NCBI GenBank assembly: GCA_963281255.1
Contig: OY725495.1
Span: 1,860,001 to 1,924,000, forward strand
Direction: 5' to 3'
DNA from: Aphrocallistes beatrix
Lineage: Eukaryota; Porifera; Hexactinellida; Sceptrulophora; Aphrocallistidae
DNA: 64,000 nt
Part shown: one piece after another, positions 21,896 to 32,853 of the stretch
Numbering within the stretch: the first letter of the stretch is position 1
Layout: every line of letters starts with the position of its first letter
The notes under the pieces: model-generated
Databases searched by the model: none
Told to the model about the DNA's origin: nothing
What the model saw: the letters and a program-made list of their open reading frames with translations, nothing else
Program-made: the position numbers and the translations under genes

Positions 21896-22627
21896 AATCT
21901 ACACTCCTGAAAACACCATGTCAATCGTTGGAAGCTAATATCTAGCCTATTTTAGTAGTTTGTTTACTTTGTTTATTAATTGTAAACAAAAGTTAACACA
22001 TAATTTATCATACCGTATCGATCTGAAAATATAATATTCAAATCTAAACGACTAAAAACCCCTTGTCAACCATTGGAAGCTAGTCTCTGGCTTATTTTTG
22101 AAATTTGTTTACTTTATGTAACTATTGTAAACAAAAGTGAACAAATAATTTTAACATATCGTTCTGAAAATATAATATTCGAAATCCACAACCCTAAAAA
22201 ACTCATGTCAACTGTTGGAAGCTAGTCTCTACCATATTTTTTAAAAATTCATCAATGGTGTGAAAATTTGTATATAGAGGTATGAAAATATGCACATGAC
22301 CCTTTTTATTGCCATACACTATAATAAAATTAAGATATATAATATAATTTGACTTTGAAGTATTAATAACAATGACAATCTATTGTAGTGTCGTAAGATT
22401 GTTTCTATTGTGAGAGTGAAACCGTACATAGTTTTGTATAGAAATGGTGTGAAAAATTGTTTTACATTTTTTTTTCAGTGGTGTGAAAATTTCGCTTAGA
22501 TCTTCGAACTTAATCATTGATTTATCATTTGACACCTACATGCCAATTTTCGTATCTCTACGGCTTCCCAATTCCTCAGTCAATTCGGACAAACCAACAA
22601 AAAAGAATCATAGCGTTTTATTGGGTG
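21896..22627. repeat. Family C repeat with three tandem 145-bp units
   Basis: Units share CCATGTCAATCGTTGGAAGC-like cores at 21916, 22061 and 22203 (spacings 145 and 142), each followed by TTGTTTACTTT and GTAAACAAAAGT. A unique tail with GCCATACACTATAATAAA, GTGAAAATTTCGCTTAGATC and GGACAAACCA follows. The whole arrangement recurs with one unit at 37690-38260. Confidence 0.75.
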
Positions 22628-23139
22628 CACGCGCCCTTCGCTTGCTTGCGCTGCGCGGCAGATGGACAGTTTGTGTCCGCTGGATGCACCTTTTGGGAGC
22701 CTGAGGCCATAGTGATTAATTATTTAGGAAATAACATCCCAATTACTTCTGTTCTACAATTAAAATCGATATCACACGAAAAATCACCAAATTTGTCAAT
22801 TTTTATAATTTTGATGCGTAATGATGACGACATAACAGAGTGATGAGTCATCTTTTTTTATTATAATTTTATAATATGTGAGGTATATTAATATACACAT
22901 TCTATTAAAATTTCAGCCTTCTATCACTTGAAATGCCCTAGTTATGATCGAAAAACTGAAATTTCTGATTATTAAAAAGGTGACAATGACGTTATAATTC
23001 CATGATGAGTCGACATTTTCGTCTGAGCTCAGGACTTACTGGAGCCATAGCCAAAAATCAGCTTTCTGGGCCTCACAGTTTCTTCAATCAATTCGTTACA
23101 TATATATATATATATATTATTCGTTTTAATAGTAAGGAT
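22628..23139 (-). repeat. Hairpin MITE (family A), complete body
   Basis: Runs from the GC tip (CACGCGCCCTTCGCTTGCTT) to the outer repeat at 23139. The hairpins are eroded (GATGGACAG/GTGTCCG). It lies head-to-head with the next copy, joined through (TA)n. Confidence 0.78.
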
Positions 23140-23146
23140 ATATATC

Positions 23147-23374
23147 TGTAACGAATTGATTGAAGAAACTGCTTGGCGCAGAAAGCTGTGTTTTAGCATG
23201 TGGTGGAGTCTTTTGGCTATGGCTCCAATAGGTTCTGACTTCAGGCCAAAATGTTGACTCATAATGGATGTATGACGTCATTGTAACCTTTATTATTAGA
23301 AATTTCAGTTTTTCGACAATTACCCTGCCATTTTAGTTGTTAAAAGGTTGATATTTTAATTGAATGTAGTATAT
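23147..23374 (+). repeat. Hairpin MITE (family A) cut by a foldback element
   Basis: CTGTAACGAATTGATTGAAG and about 220 bp of body, ending at ATTGAATGTAGTATAT where the foldback element 23375-23992 starts. The rest of this copy is not found on the other side, where a separate copy begins with its own outer repeat. Confidence 0.7.
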
Positions 23375-23992
23375 GTTGCAGTGTAAATGCGAAACTGGTG
23401 GATTCGCGAATACACTGAATATATTTGGTGGATTCGCGAATACACTGAATAGTTGGTGGATTCGCGAATACACCGGTGCAAATTCGAAACCTTTTTATCT
23501 TAAATCTTATGGTTGATTTATATTTCTCATAGGAACAACTAGATTACAACAAAACTTTTAATCAAATCAATGAATGTAAAACCTTATTCTAAATCGTTTT
23601 CATGTAATCTTCAAGCATGATAAATTATTCTTACATTACATACATCACTCCTCATGCTATGCTATATTATTTGCTTTTTGGTATGTTTTAAGTTTAGAAA
23701 CTTTACTTTCTCACACCAAAAATGTAGTTGTATAGTAGCTTTCAAAACCTGTTGTTTACATCATCTTACTGTCAATTTTTTAGTTATGAAACAGCTGATT
23801 ATTACTAATAATAGTGTAAATACTACATATTTCCTTTGAGTTATATAATTAACCAACCATAAGATTTAAGATAAAAATGTTTCGCATTTGCACCGGTGTT
23901 TTCGCGAATCCACCAACTATTCAGTCTTTTCGCGAATCCACCAACTATTCAGTGTATTCGCGAATCCACCAGTTTCGCATTTACACTGCAAC
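23375..23992. mobile_element. Foldback-type element with iterated terminal units
   Basis: 618 bp with inverted arms of about 125 bp: GTTGCAGTGTAAATGCGAAA at the left is mirrored exactly at the right. Each arm holds three iterations of TGGTGGATTCGCGAA followed by TACACTGAATA-like spacers, then GGTGCAAATTCGAAAC and AAATCTTATGGTTG. The centre is AT-rich and non-coding. The iterated subterminal units resemble foldback elements. A clear target duplication could not be fixed (possibly AT). Confidence 0.85.
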
Positions 23993-24526
23993 ATCCTTAC
24001 TATTAAAACTCGATTATTGTATATATATATATATCTGTAACGAATTGATTGAAGAAACTGCCAGGCGCAGAAGGCTGATTTTTGGCATGTGGGAGTCTTT
24101 TGGCTATGGCTCCAGTAATTTCTGAGTTCAGAGCAAAATGTCGACTCATTATGGAATTATGACGTCATTGTCACATTTTTAAAAGTTAAGCAACACATTC
24201 GAGCATAACTCAGCCATTATAGGAGATAGAAGGCTGAAATTTTAATAGAATCTGTATACTAACATACCTCACATATGATGCGACTTTCATCAAAAAATGA
24301 TGACTCATCACTCTGTTATGACGTCATCATTACGCATCAAAAATTTTAAAATTGACAAATTTGGTTATTTTTCGAGTGAAATCGGTTTTAACACTAAGAT
24401 GGACATATTTAGAGATGTTATCTCCCTTATAATTAACCAATGTCACCTCCAGGCGACCGCAGGGAGCCTCTGGCGGACACGAAGTGTCCGCCAGCCGCCC
24501 AGCGCAAGCAAGCGAAGCCCGCTTGT
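23993..24526 (+). repeat. Hairpin MITE (family A), complete body
   Basis: Begins with the outer repeat ATCCTTACTATTAAAACTCG, keeps the full body and both hairpins (GGCGGACAC GAA GTGTCCGCC) and ends AAGCGAAGCCCGCTTGT. Confidence 0.8.
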
Positions 24527-24692
24527 ATATATTAATATCCCACATATGATGCAACTATCATCAAAATTACTCATCATTGTGTCATAGCGTCATCATTATA
24601 TTTTAAAAATTTCAAAATTGCCAACTTTGTTAATTTTCAAGTGGTATCGATAATATAATATTTAGAGGTGTTTTTTCCCTTGAAATTGATCA
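24527..24692 (+). repeat. Hairpin MITE (family A), tandem body fragment
   Basis: After TATATATT, a second diverged body segment begins at CACATATGATGCAACTATCA and ends near TTGATCAATGT. Together with the preceding copy it forms a head-to-tail partial dimer, as at 5244-6257. Confidence 0.65.
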
Positions 24693-25661
24693 ATGTATGC
24701 CCAGTATTGAGTGGTAGATCATCTGCAGTTTCATGCCACGCCTCTATTTATTTCATAATTGTAATCTAATTCATCATTGAACAATACTCATCACAATCTT
24801 TATCTGAATCTTGATCAAATATCTTTTTATCAATATGAACCATTTGATTATCATCAGATGGATTTACAAAATAGTTAATTGAATAGTTTTTCCCACAATA
24901 ATTATCGAGCCATTCTTCTGAAAGCATTATTCGTTCACCCTGGAACAGATCCTTTCAAGCTAAATACTTTGCCGTAAGAAATATGTAATAGGCCTGATGG
25001 TTTCATAAATACGGATATTATTTTTTGTAGGACAGTATTCTATACAATTATAACTGGATTGATTGACTCTGCTCTAATGTTCGTGAAGTAACATGCTGTT
25101 TATCCCTCCCAAGTTTCGGTTTGCCATGAACATATGCCTCGGTGATATTAAACGTTGTTCTAACTGTGTCAACTGTTATAGGATATTAGATAATTCTGCA
25201 AATAAACTTAATTTTGGTACATTTGCTAAAAATATTCAAACCTGCAATCGTAGGACTTCTTTTTCAGCAACTAAAGGGTCTTGACGTGTCATTTTGATCA
25301 CTTTAAATTCGACTCATTTGAATTTAAATAAACAATAAGCTCAGCTTAATTCACATTAATAAGTAAATATATTATTTATCAGATTCATAATAGGGACTAG
25401 AAATTATAGGACAATAATGGTAATCTTGAAAAACAAGCAAGCTTGCTTGTAATTGAAAAACTTATTCCGAAGTATAACAAAATATTAAATCTATCTATGT
25501 AAGTATTAAATTTAACATACGTATACGTAAAATATTAAACCCCATATTAATTACTCAGATCAATACATAATGAAGAATGCATAATGTATGATGCACAGTA
25601 TTATAAGTGATGTTGTTTAATATTATGTATATAGTGTAAATACATACATATTACGTATATA
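24693..25661. other. Intron with an unassigned minus-strand coding relic
   Basis: At 24770-24935 the minus strand reads ERIMLSEEWLDNYCGKNYSI and continues with an acidic stretch (DKKIFDQDSDKDCDE) to a stop. It looks like protein, but I do not recognise it. The rest is AT-rich with no feature seen. Confidence 0.35.
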
Positions 25662-26433
25662 CAGGGTGGGGCATAAGTTCTGTCCCCAGTATAATTGGGC
25701 ATATGTTTTCCACCACTCCCATAATCTTAGTTATTCTAATGATTAGATATTGTAGATCGAATATTCTGAACCATTTTGTGGGAGTTTATCCAATCTAGAA
25801 CCTTGAACTACAACTTGCAGAACAAAGTTTGTGAAGAAAAAATGTGTCGCGTGCCGCAGCTGAAATCGAGAATATGAGTCAACTGCTTTCCAAACTATCT
25901 CTTCAGCATCGATATTCGAAATGGATTAGCGCCCGAAATCTTTTGTTAAACGTTGAATTATCAAAGAAATCCATTAAACATAGTTCTATAGAAGAAGCTG
26001 GCAATTTAATGACGAGTTGAAATCAGGTCAATTTGGACAATACCTCAAAATGATACTTTTTTTCATATCACCAAAAGATCAGGACCAAATGATTGCCAAT
26101 ATCTCTAGATTTGAATCTAATTTATCTCTACAACTTTTGTAGGTTTGATGGAAATGTCTGAGCTAAATTTCTCCATAATTTAGGAAGTCTAGAGAGATAG
26201 TTAGGAAAGCAGTGGGCCCATATTCTCGATTTTAGCTGCGGCACGCGACACATTTTTTCTTCACAAACTTTGTTCTGCAAGTTGTAGGTCAAGGTTCTAG
26301 ATTGGATAAACTCTCACAAAATCGTTCAGAATATTCGATCTACAATATCTAATCATTATAATTTCTAAGATTCTGGGAGTAATGGAAATAATATGCCCAA
26401 TTATGCTTGGGACAGAACTTATGCCCCACCCTG
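25662..26433. mobile_element. Long-TIR MITE (family M), complete
   Basis: 772 bp flanked by TA (25660-25661 and 26434-26435). Ends CAGGGTGGGGCATAAGTTCT are perfect. Arms of roughly 270 bp remain highly similar throughout (for example GTGTCGCGTGCCGCAGCTGA on the left). The short middle has no coding capacity. The termini resemble those of the maT-like elements at 34203 and 49185, which are plausible sources of transposase. Confidence 0.88.
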
Positions 26434-26475
26434 TAGTTTAAATGCATAGTAAACCTAAACATTTTCCTCCATATT

Positions 26476-27120
26476 AGTCAATCAGATTTCGAGCTTAAAA
26501 AATAATGATGACTTGTTTACAGGCATTGAGTAAGGTATAATCCATTGTAATTAATTATATTGAATTTTACAGGAAAATTAAGACCCTGCAATATTATTGG
26601 CCGACGATTTTTCATTTCAGTCAATCAGATTAAGTTTAAAAAGTAATTATGACTTGTTATAATGCATTGAGTTATTGAGTAGGTATAATCCATATTAACC
26701 AATTACTTAGAATTTACTGGCAAATTATAACTCTGCAATTTAACTGCTGACACTTTTTCTTTTTAGTCAATCGAATTTCATGTTTAAAATATAATTATGA
26801 CTTGTTAACATGCATTGAGTTAGGTATAATAAATATTAATCAATTAGGTATATAGAATTTTACTCTAAATTTAAAACCCTGCAATATAGTTGGTCAGTAG
26901 AGTTATGTTTTGTCTTCGTTTCAGCCTATCGGATTTCAAGTTAAAAGTGTGATTCCAACTTGTTTATATGCATTGCGGTTATTCTAATCCCCATTTGTCA
27001 TTAAAATCAAAGCCAACTGTAATATCAAAACACTACAATTTTATTGGTCCTCAGAGTTGGGTTTTGTCCCTTTTTTCATTTCAGCCGATCAAATTTCAAG
27101 TCTATTCCATCTTGACCAAT
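26476..27120. repeat. Diverged tandem array, about 150-bp monomers
   Basis: Five monomers start with AGTCAATCAGATTTCGAGC-like sequence at 26476, 26619, 26765, 26923 and 27083 (spacings 143, 146, 158, 160). Each carries TGACTTGTTnAnATGCATTGAG, GGTATAATCCATATTAA and CCCTGCAAT. Parts of a sixth monomer continue at 27377-27450, after a hAT insertion. Confidence 0.8.
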
Positions 27121-27219
27121 TATATTAAATTATGCTATTAGATTAATACTTGCAATTATTGATTATTGATCACCACATTTGACAAAGGTGTGAAAATAGG
27201 AATAATAGTTGCATTAGGC

Positions 27220-27367
27220 CAGTGGTTCCCAACCCCTTAGTGGTCCACAGAAGATATCAGGGTCCACAGGATTCGAAATTTTGTATTACGGTTAATAGGA
27301 GTGGGTCCACAGAATGGAGGAAAATTGATATAGGGGGTCCACAGTGAAAAAAGGTTGAAAACCGCTG
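27220..27367. mobile_element. 148-bp hAT MITE
   Basis: Ends CAGTGGTTCCCAACC and GGTTGAAAACCGCTG are imperfect inverted repeats, flanked by an 8-bp duplication CATTAGGC (27212-27219 and 27368-27375). Both features fit the hAT superfamily. It is inserted in the tail of the tandem array. A related but larger copy lies at 52118-52765. Confidence 0.9.
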
Positions 27368-27449
27368 CATTAGGCTATAGTGTGATTCTAACTGGCATTC
27401 GTTCATCGCGATAGGTATAATCCATATTAATTGGTAAATCAAAGCCATT

Positions 27450-28028
27450 GTAGTGGTATATCCTGAATTCTAATTGACTGATATATTTCACAACTTTTGT
27501 GGAAAGGTGCGAAAATATCTCAGAGGTAAAATCTCCACCATTTAACGAATATATGCTCCACATCTGGTGCCATTTGGCCCATAGAATTTCCAGCAGCGAG
27601 CAGACGGACATCGCTGATCATGACATAAGGTATCACCTATACTAGTAGCTGCACTGATAAACTTTCGGGGCTTTATAACTTTGGCAGGTTTAATCTTATA
27701 TCTCAAGGAGTCTCATGTGTGTCCAGGTTTAGAATAGTTCAAGTCTGTCAAAATTTAGCAGTTCAGCAGTTGGAAGTGTAAGAATACATTAATTTCATGT
27801 GTATCACAATTGTTTAGAGCATCAAGAGTGACTGTTAAACGCATTAGTAGCGTAATATACTATATTAAGTATTATGCATCTACCAATTATATCCTTACTA
27901 TTAAAACTCGATTAATGTTTGTATATGTATATATATATCGTTACTATTAAAACTCAAATAATGTTTATATAAATATATATATATATATGTGTGTGTATAT
28001 CCTTACTATTATAATGTTTGTGTATATA
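27450..28028. other. Intron with repeated family A outer ends
   Basis: 27450-27885 holds no recognised gene. At 27887-28028 three ATCCTTACTATTAAA-type outer repeats follow each other, separated by (TA)n and (TG)n tracts but without any body. They may mark recombination or slippage at family A ends. Confidence 0.5.
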
Positions 28029-28507
28029 CACTGCCTGAGCAAAAGTATTCGTACACCCCATAATTCCCCATACAAATAGTTATACCCTACTGATTTATTT
28101 AGCGAGTCAGGGTATTTAATTGGTAAGAGATACGCTTAATTTAACTTCAAATTCGAATTCTCCATATTCGAATTACTCACTTTTTAATCTTTCAACTTGT
28201 TTACACTCCCAGAAGGTTAAGGTTTTTCAAACTGCGCCACCTCATACCACCAATGCCATCATATACAATGGTGATCACTCGCGACATATGGTATAAGAAA
28301 CCAAATGCTGAAAATACTTAATCTTGAAGAAGAGCAACTAAGTTAAAAACTGATAAAGTGGGTAATTTGAATGTGGAGAATTCGAATTTGAAGTCAAATT
28401 AAGTGTATCTCTTACCAATTAAATACCTTGACTCGCTAAATAAATCAGTATTATAACTATTTGTATGGGGAATTATGGGATGTACGAATACTTTTGTTCA
28501 GGCAGTG
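28029..28507. mobile_element. Tc1/mariner-type MITE (family B), complete
   Basis: 479 bp flanked by TA. Ends CACTGCCTGAGCAAAAGTAT are mirrored on the right. The centre is the palindrome AATGCCATCATATACAATGG. It lies head-to-tail with the next family B copy, four bases of TATA apart. Confidence 0.85.
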
Positions 28508-28684
28508 TATATACAGTACCCGGACAAAAGTATTCGACTACCACAGAAACCGCCATACAAATATTATTAATGTGGGTCTATTCATAAAGGAATATGTACT
28601 CAAACTGTTAGGAATACTCTATTTTTTATTTCAAATTCGTAAACTACACATTCTAATTACTCATAATTGATAGCCTCAGCTTAA

Positions 28685-30624
28685 GGATACCGCCCTCGAA
28701 AAAACGTATGATTTGCATTACAGCATACGATGAAAGTAGAGCTATAAGAGATGTTAAGCGTGGGGAGGTATCTCCATCAAGAAATACTGGCACATTCCAA
28801 ACCGTTTTTGATTCTCATTTCTAGATTTTGAGATACAGTGCCTCAAAGTCTGTTTTTTACATTTTCCGCTAGCACATCTTAATGGTAGAAATTTAGGCAC
28901 TCAATGAATTGTTTAGGACATACCAAGGAATCAAACGCTTCCAAAATCGAATCATAGATAGTCTACCATATTTGCAACTTCATAGGACCAGAAGAAAGTT
29001 AAAATGACAAATATTGTAAATTTTATCGGTGTCCGAAAAAAAGGGCCAAAAAACGGCGAAAAATGTCTGTAATTTTTGGGAAATCATGAATAAAATCACC
29101 GAGTTAGAATGTATCCAAAAAATGGTGGTCCTACGTTCATCGCCTAATGATATGAAACAACTCTTGAAATTTTCAAACTTCTATCTCAAACCAAATTTGA
29201 GAAATAATTCTGTGAAGACGGTCAATTATGAAATTTTAAAGTCCCGAGATATAGAGATTTTAAGTTTAGGTGTTAAGAAGAATGTAAAATGAGTTATTAA
29301 TAATGCACATAAGCATCCACAGACATTTATTCGCATCTATACTGCTGATTTAGGTATATTAAAGCCAAATATTTACCAAAAATAGCAAATGTACCCTGAA
29401 AATCCACAAATTTCCATGAGGCCGCTAACTCCGAATATTTTAGGATAATTGTAGATAATATTTCATATTCCTGGCACTGCGAAGTATAATCTATCAGTTT
29501 AGAATGAATAAAAAGCTTCCAAAAAGTATATTAGGAAGTTAGAGCGAAAGTCTACGACTTTTAGTTTCGAAGTTAGGATTTTCGAAAAATACTACGTCAT
29601 CATCTGACAAAAATCAAAAACTTAACATTCTATAGGGTGTAGTGCAATTATTATCAAAGAATCTTATATGTACACTCATAAAAAGTATATTAGGGAGTGA
29701 GAACTAAGAATTTGGACTTGTATTTACAAAGTTAGAGAGATATCTCTTTTTGGACCCTAAATGGGGGTTTTTGACCGAATCTGCGAGGTCCAAGGCCAGA
29801 ACTTTCAAAATAATTATCAAAAGTTCTCCAATTTTACTGTACATATTATTAGCGACAATTGTATTCACTATTTAGCATAATAGCTAAATTTGGACACATG
29901 TTTAATGATTAGTTTCGCTATTTTTTAATAGATTCAAAGTTCTCCATAGAATTTGTATTACAATTAAATCAATGATAAGTCGAGAAATATTTATTTTTTG
30001 ACAAAGGAATGGTCGAGGAACCTATATATTTTCGCATATATCCTTTTATTTAAGGATATAATATATTATATATCTACAATAGTTTTTAAGATATGACATC
30101 AGCCTCTTTCGGGACCTTAGAGGGATATTATGGCCGTACTTTACCTATAATATGCGATATCTCAAGAACAAATGGTCGGATCCGAACAAACTTTTTTTTG
30201 AACCGATCAGAATTTTATTCCTGACCTAGTGATCGCTAAATATCTGAGATCAAACTTGCGATTTCCCGAGGATTATATAAATGAACTCCCTTATAGAGCT
30301 ATTTTGTTTGGATTTTATTTGCCCATTCTTTTAAATCTTTGTGTTTTATAATCTCCAAAGGTGCTAAAACAATGTTAAGGTTCATATCATTAAAAAAATA
30401 TCAAATAAGTTAAAAACTAATTGGTAAATGAGTTAAAATCCTCTAATAATTTTTCAATTTTTATTAACGCTAATCTTTAGGGGGTTATTTCGCAAAAAAC
30501 AAAAAAAAATGCCGTCCAAATAGTGCTATCAGATGGTAGACCGATCAGTAATACAATGAAATTAGCAATAAAAAATTTTGCAGTTTTTTTTTACGCCAGG
30601 CAAGATTTTTCGAGGGCGGTATCC
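28685..30624. mobile_element. TTAA-flanked 1,940-bp element (family T), copy B
   Basis: TTAA at 28681-28684 and 30625-30628. Ends GGATACCGCCCTCGAAAAA are 19-bp perfect inverted repeats. Comparison with the empty site in the family B copy at 39363 shows that TTAA is the duplicated target. The only notable open frame is 87 codons (29029-29292), and it differs by indels from its counterpart in copy C, so it is probably not a protein. TTAA duplication is the mark of piggyBac-type elements, but the tip does not start with the CCC usual for that group. No transposase inside: non-autonomous. Confidence 0.88.
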
Positions 30625-30791
30625 TTAATTACTAACTCCCAAGTTAATAAATAACAACATTTGAAACTTGATGCTACTTGTCCCAAGTCACAGCCATTAT
30701 ATATGATGGCGTTTAGTGCCACAAAGTGGAATAGGTTGATAATTTTCAACATAAGAATAGGTAATTGAATTGAAACTCTCAATTATGAGTA

Positions 30792-31122
30792 CAGTGCACC
30801 CTCGCTAATCCGAACCTCGCTAGTCCGAACCCTCGCTAATCCGAACACTTCATTCTTACAATCCGAACACTCGAAATATAACCTTTTTCGCATCTATGCT
30901 ATAAATCAACGTTTATAATATTATACACTTCAATCAGATTGAGAAACCTCATTAAAGAAGCAATTATAACAAAATATTATCCTTAATATTCTAACAATTC
31001 AAATTTTTTATAGTCAATACTCCATTGAGTTAGTGTTATTTCACTAATCGGAACAAATTCACTAATCCGAACGATTTTTTCGATCATTTCACAGAGCTGT
31101 TCGGATGAGCGAGGGTGTACTG
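30792..31122. mobile_element. pogo/Tigger-like MITE
   Basis: 331 bp, TA at both sides. Ends CAGTGCACCCTCGCTAATCC and the complement of GAGCGAGGGTGTACTG. Subterminal AATCCGAAC motifs repeat near both ends. It is inserted at GAGTAATTA of the surrounding family B copy. Related to 54591-55066 and to the end at 63960. Confidence 0.85.
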
Positions 31123-31245
31123 TAATTAGAATGTATAGATTACTAATTTGAACTAAAAAATAGATCCTTTTTTAAAAGATCTAATTTAATACTATTTGTA
31201 TGGAATTTTTCGTGGTGGTCGAATACTTTTGTCCGGGTAGTGTAT

Positions 31246-31473
31246 ATCCTTAGTTTTAAAACTCGATTAATGTTTATATATATATATATATCTGTAACGA
31301 ATTGATTGAAGATGCTGCCGGGTGCAGAAAGCTGATTTTTGGCATGTGGGAGTCTTTTGGCTATAGCTCCACTAAGTTCTTAGTGGAGCCATAGCCAAAA
31401 GACTCGGACATGCCAAAAATCAGCTTTCTGTGCCCGGCAGTTTTTTAAATCAATTCGTTACAGATATGTGTAT
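31246..31473. repeat. Palindromic dimer of a family A end
   Basis: After an outer repeat and (TA)n, the first 90 bp of a family A body (CTGTAACGAATTGATTGAAG to CTCCACTAAGTTCT) is followed at once by its own inverted copy, ending CAATTCGTTACAGATATG. The result is a near-perfect palindrome of about 180 bp centred near 31379, with almost no spacer. Confidence 0.8.
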
Positions 31474-32248
31474 GGGGAATTCCATGTCAAATCATTTAAC
31501 AATCATCAATCGATTTGTCTGAAATTTGCTGTGCGACAAGCCACTGACTGATATGTCTTTACTTTTCTGAAATTTCAGATCAATCGGTCATGTGGTTTTT
31601 GACTTATGACGTCACAAAATTTTAGGAGGACTAATATTTGCTGAACAATCCGATATTTAGTCTGACCATAGCACTCTGTACATAAGGCCTCCCATCTAAA
31701 TCTCAAAAATAGACCAGGGATGCGGTCGAAGATGGTTGAACAAATACATGATCTGCCAAAAATCATGAACGACGCAGAATAGTGCTTCGGAATGTATTAC
31801 CAGGATTTATAAATATGGCGCCAAAGTATCCATATCCGTTGTTAAAATTTCGATTTGTCATCATATGATTACGCAATAGGTTATGTTTGGGACACATTTA
31901 GTGAGTTTCAGAGGTTGTTTAAGGGTACTTCGAAATGGTTTTATTATAGTTTCTTTCGTATAGAACTGAGCTGTGAATGGGTTGAAGGGCAAAGTTTGAA
32001 TTTTTTTTCATGGAATGTTGCAACACTCCAGCGTTGCTATGGAAATGCATTTTGATCAGATGAGGTCATATCTTGAAAACCGCAATAACTATGCATTCAA
32101 ATTTGATCTTATTTGATAGCCAATAGACTACTTCCTATAAAGCCATAACATAATTTCCACGTCTAGATTCAATGGTTTGCGAGTTATTAGACAAATTACC
32201 AAATGTGACCAAAGTGATAATTTGGTTGATTTGACATGGAATTCACCG
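31474..32248. mobile_element. Family E non-autonomous element
   Basis: The left end GGGGAATTCCATGTCAAATC is mirrored by GATTTGACATGGAATTCACC at the right, enclosing about 775 bp without a convincing gene. Fragments of the same interior occur at 13830 and 17205, so it is a dispersed repeat. The target duplication is unclear because TA-rich tracts flank both ends. Confidence 0.7.
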
Positions 32249-32282
<34 letters not shown>

Positions 32283-32307
32283 CTATATACACATATACAC
32301 TAACAAA

Positions 32308-32851
32308 CAAACATTAATTGAGTTTTAATAGTAAGGACAAACGCGCGTCGCTTGCATGCGCTGCGCGCCTGGCGGATACTTTCTGTTCGTCGGAGGCGCC
32401 CTTTGGGCGCCTGTGGTCACCATTATTTAGTTATATAAGAGATAAAATCTCTAAATACGTCTTTTTACTGTTACAATCGATATCGCTCGAAAAATCACCA
32501 AATTCGTCAATTTTAAAATTTTGATCCGTAATGTTGACATCATAATAGAGTGATGCGTCATCATTTTTTGATGATAGCTGAATCATATGTAGGATATATT
32601 TATATGCGCATTCTATTAAATTTCCAGTCTTCTATCACCTAAAATGGCTTGGTTATAGTCGAAACCTGAAATTTCTAATTATAAAAAAGGTGACAATGAC
32701 GTTATATTTCCATGATGAGTCGACATTTTCGTCTGAGCTCAGAACTTAGTGGAGCCATAGCCAAAGGACACATGCCAAAAATCAGCATTCTCCGCCTGCA
32801 GTTTTTTCAATCAATTCGTTACAGATATATATATATATAAATATATATATA
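32308..32851 (-). repeat. Hairpin MITE (family A), full body
   Basis: An outer repeat (AATTGAGTTTTAATAGTAAG) lies directly against the GC tip, then both hairpins (the second GGCGCCC TTT GGGCGCC perfect), the body and (TA)n. A DD37E-type transposon is inserted in or next to the (TA)n. Confidence 0.8.
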
Positions 32852-32853
32852 TA

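Larger units (their letters stand above)
28514..31242. mobile_element. Family B MITE carrying two nested insertions
   Basis: Ends CAGTACCCGGACAAAAGTAT and the complement of ACTTTTGTCCGGGTAGTG flank 2,729 bp. Removing the TTAA element (28685-30624) and the pogo-like element (30792-31122), with one copy of each duplication, leaves a MITE of about 452 bp. It can be followed base by base along the complete copy at 39363-39839. The MITE is therefore the oldest layer. Confidence 0.88.

Noticed and set aside
29029..29292. 87-codon frame in family T
   Set aside because: Its counterpart at 47559-47822 differs by frame-changing indels, so the frame is not conserved.
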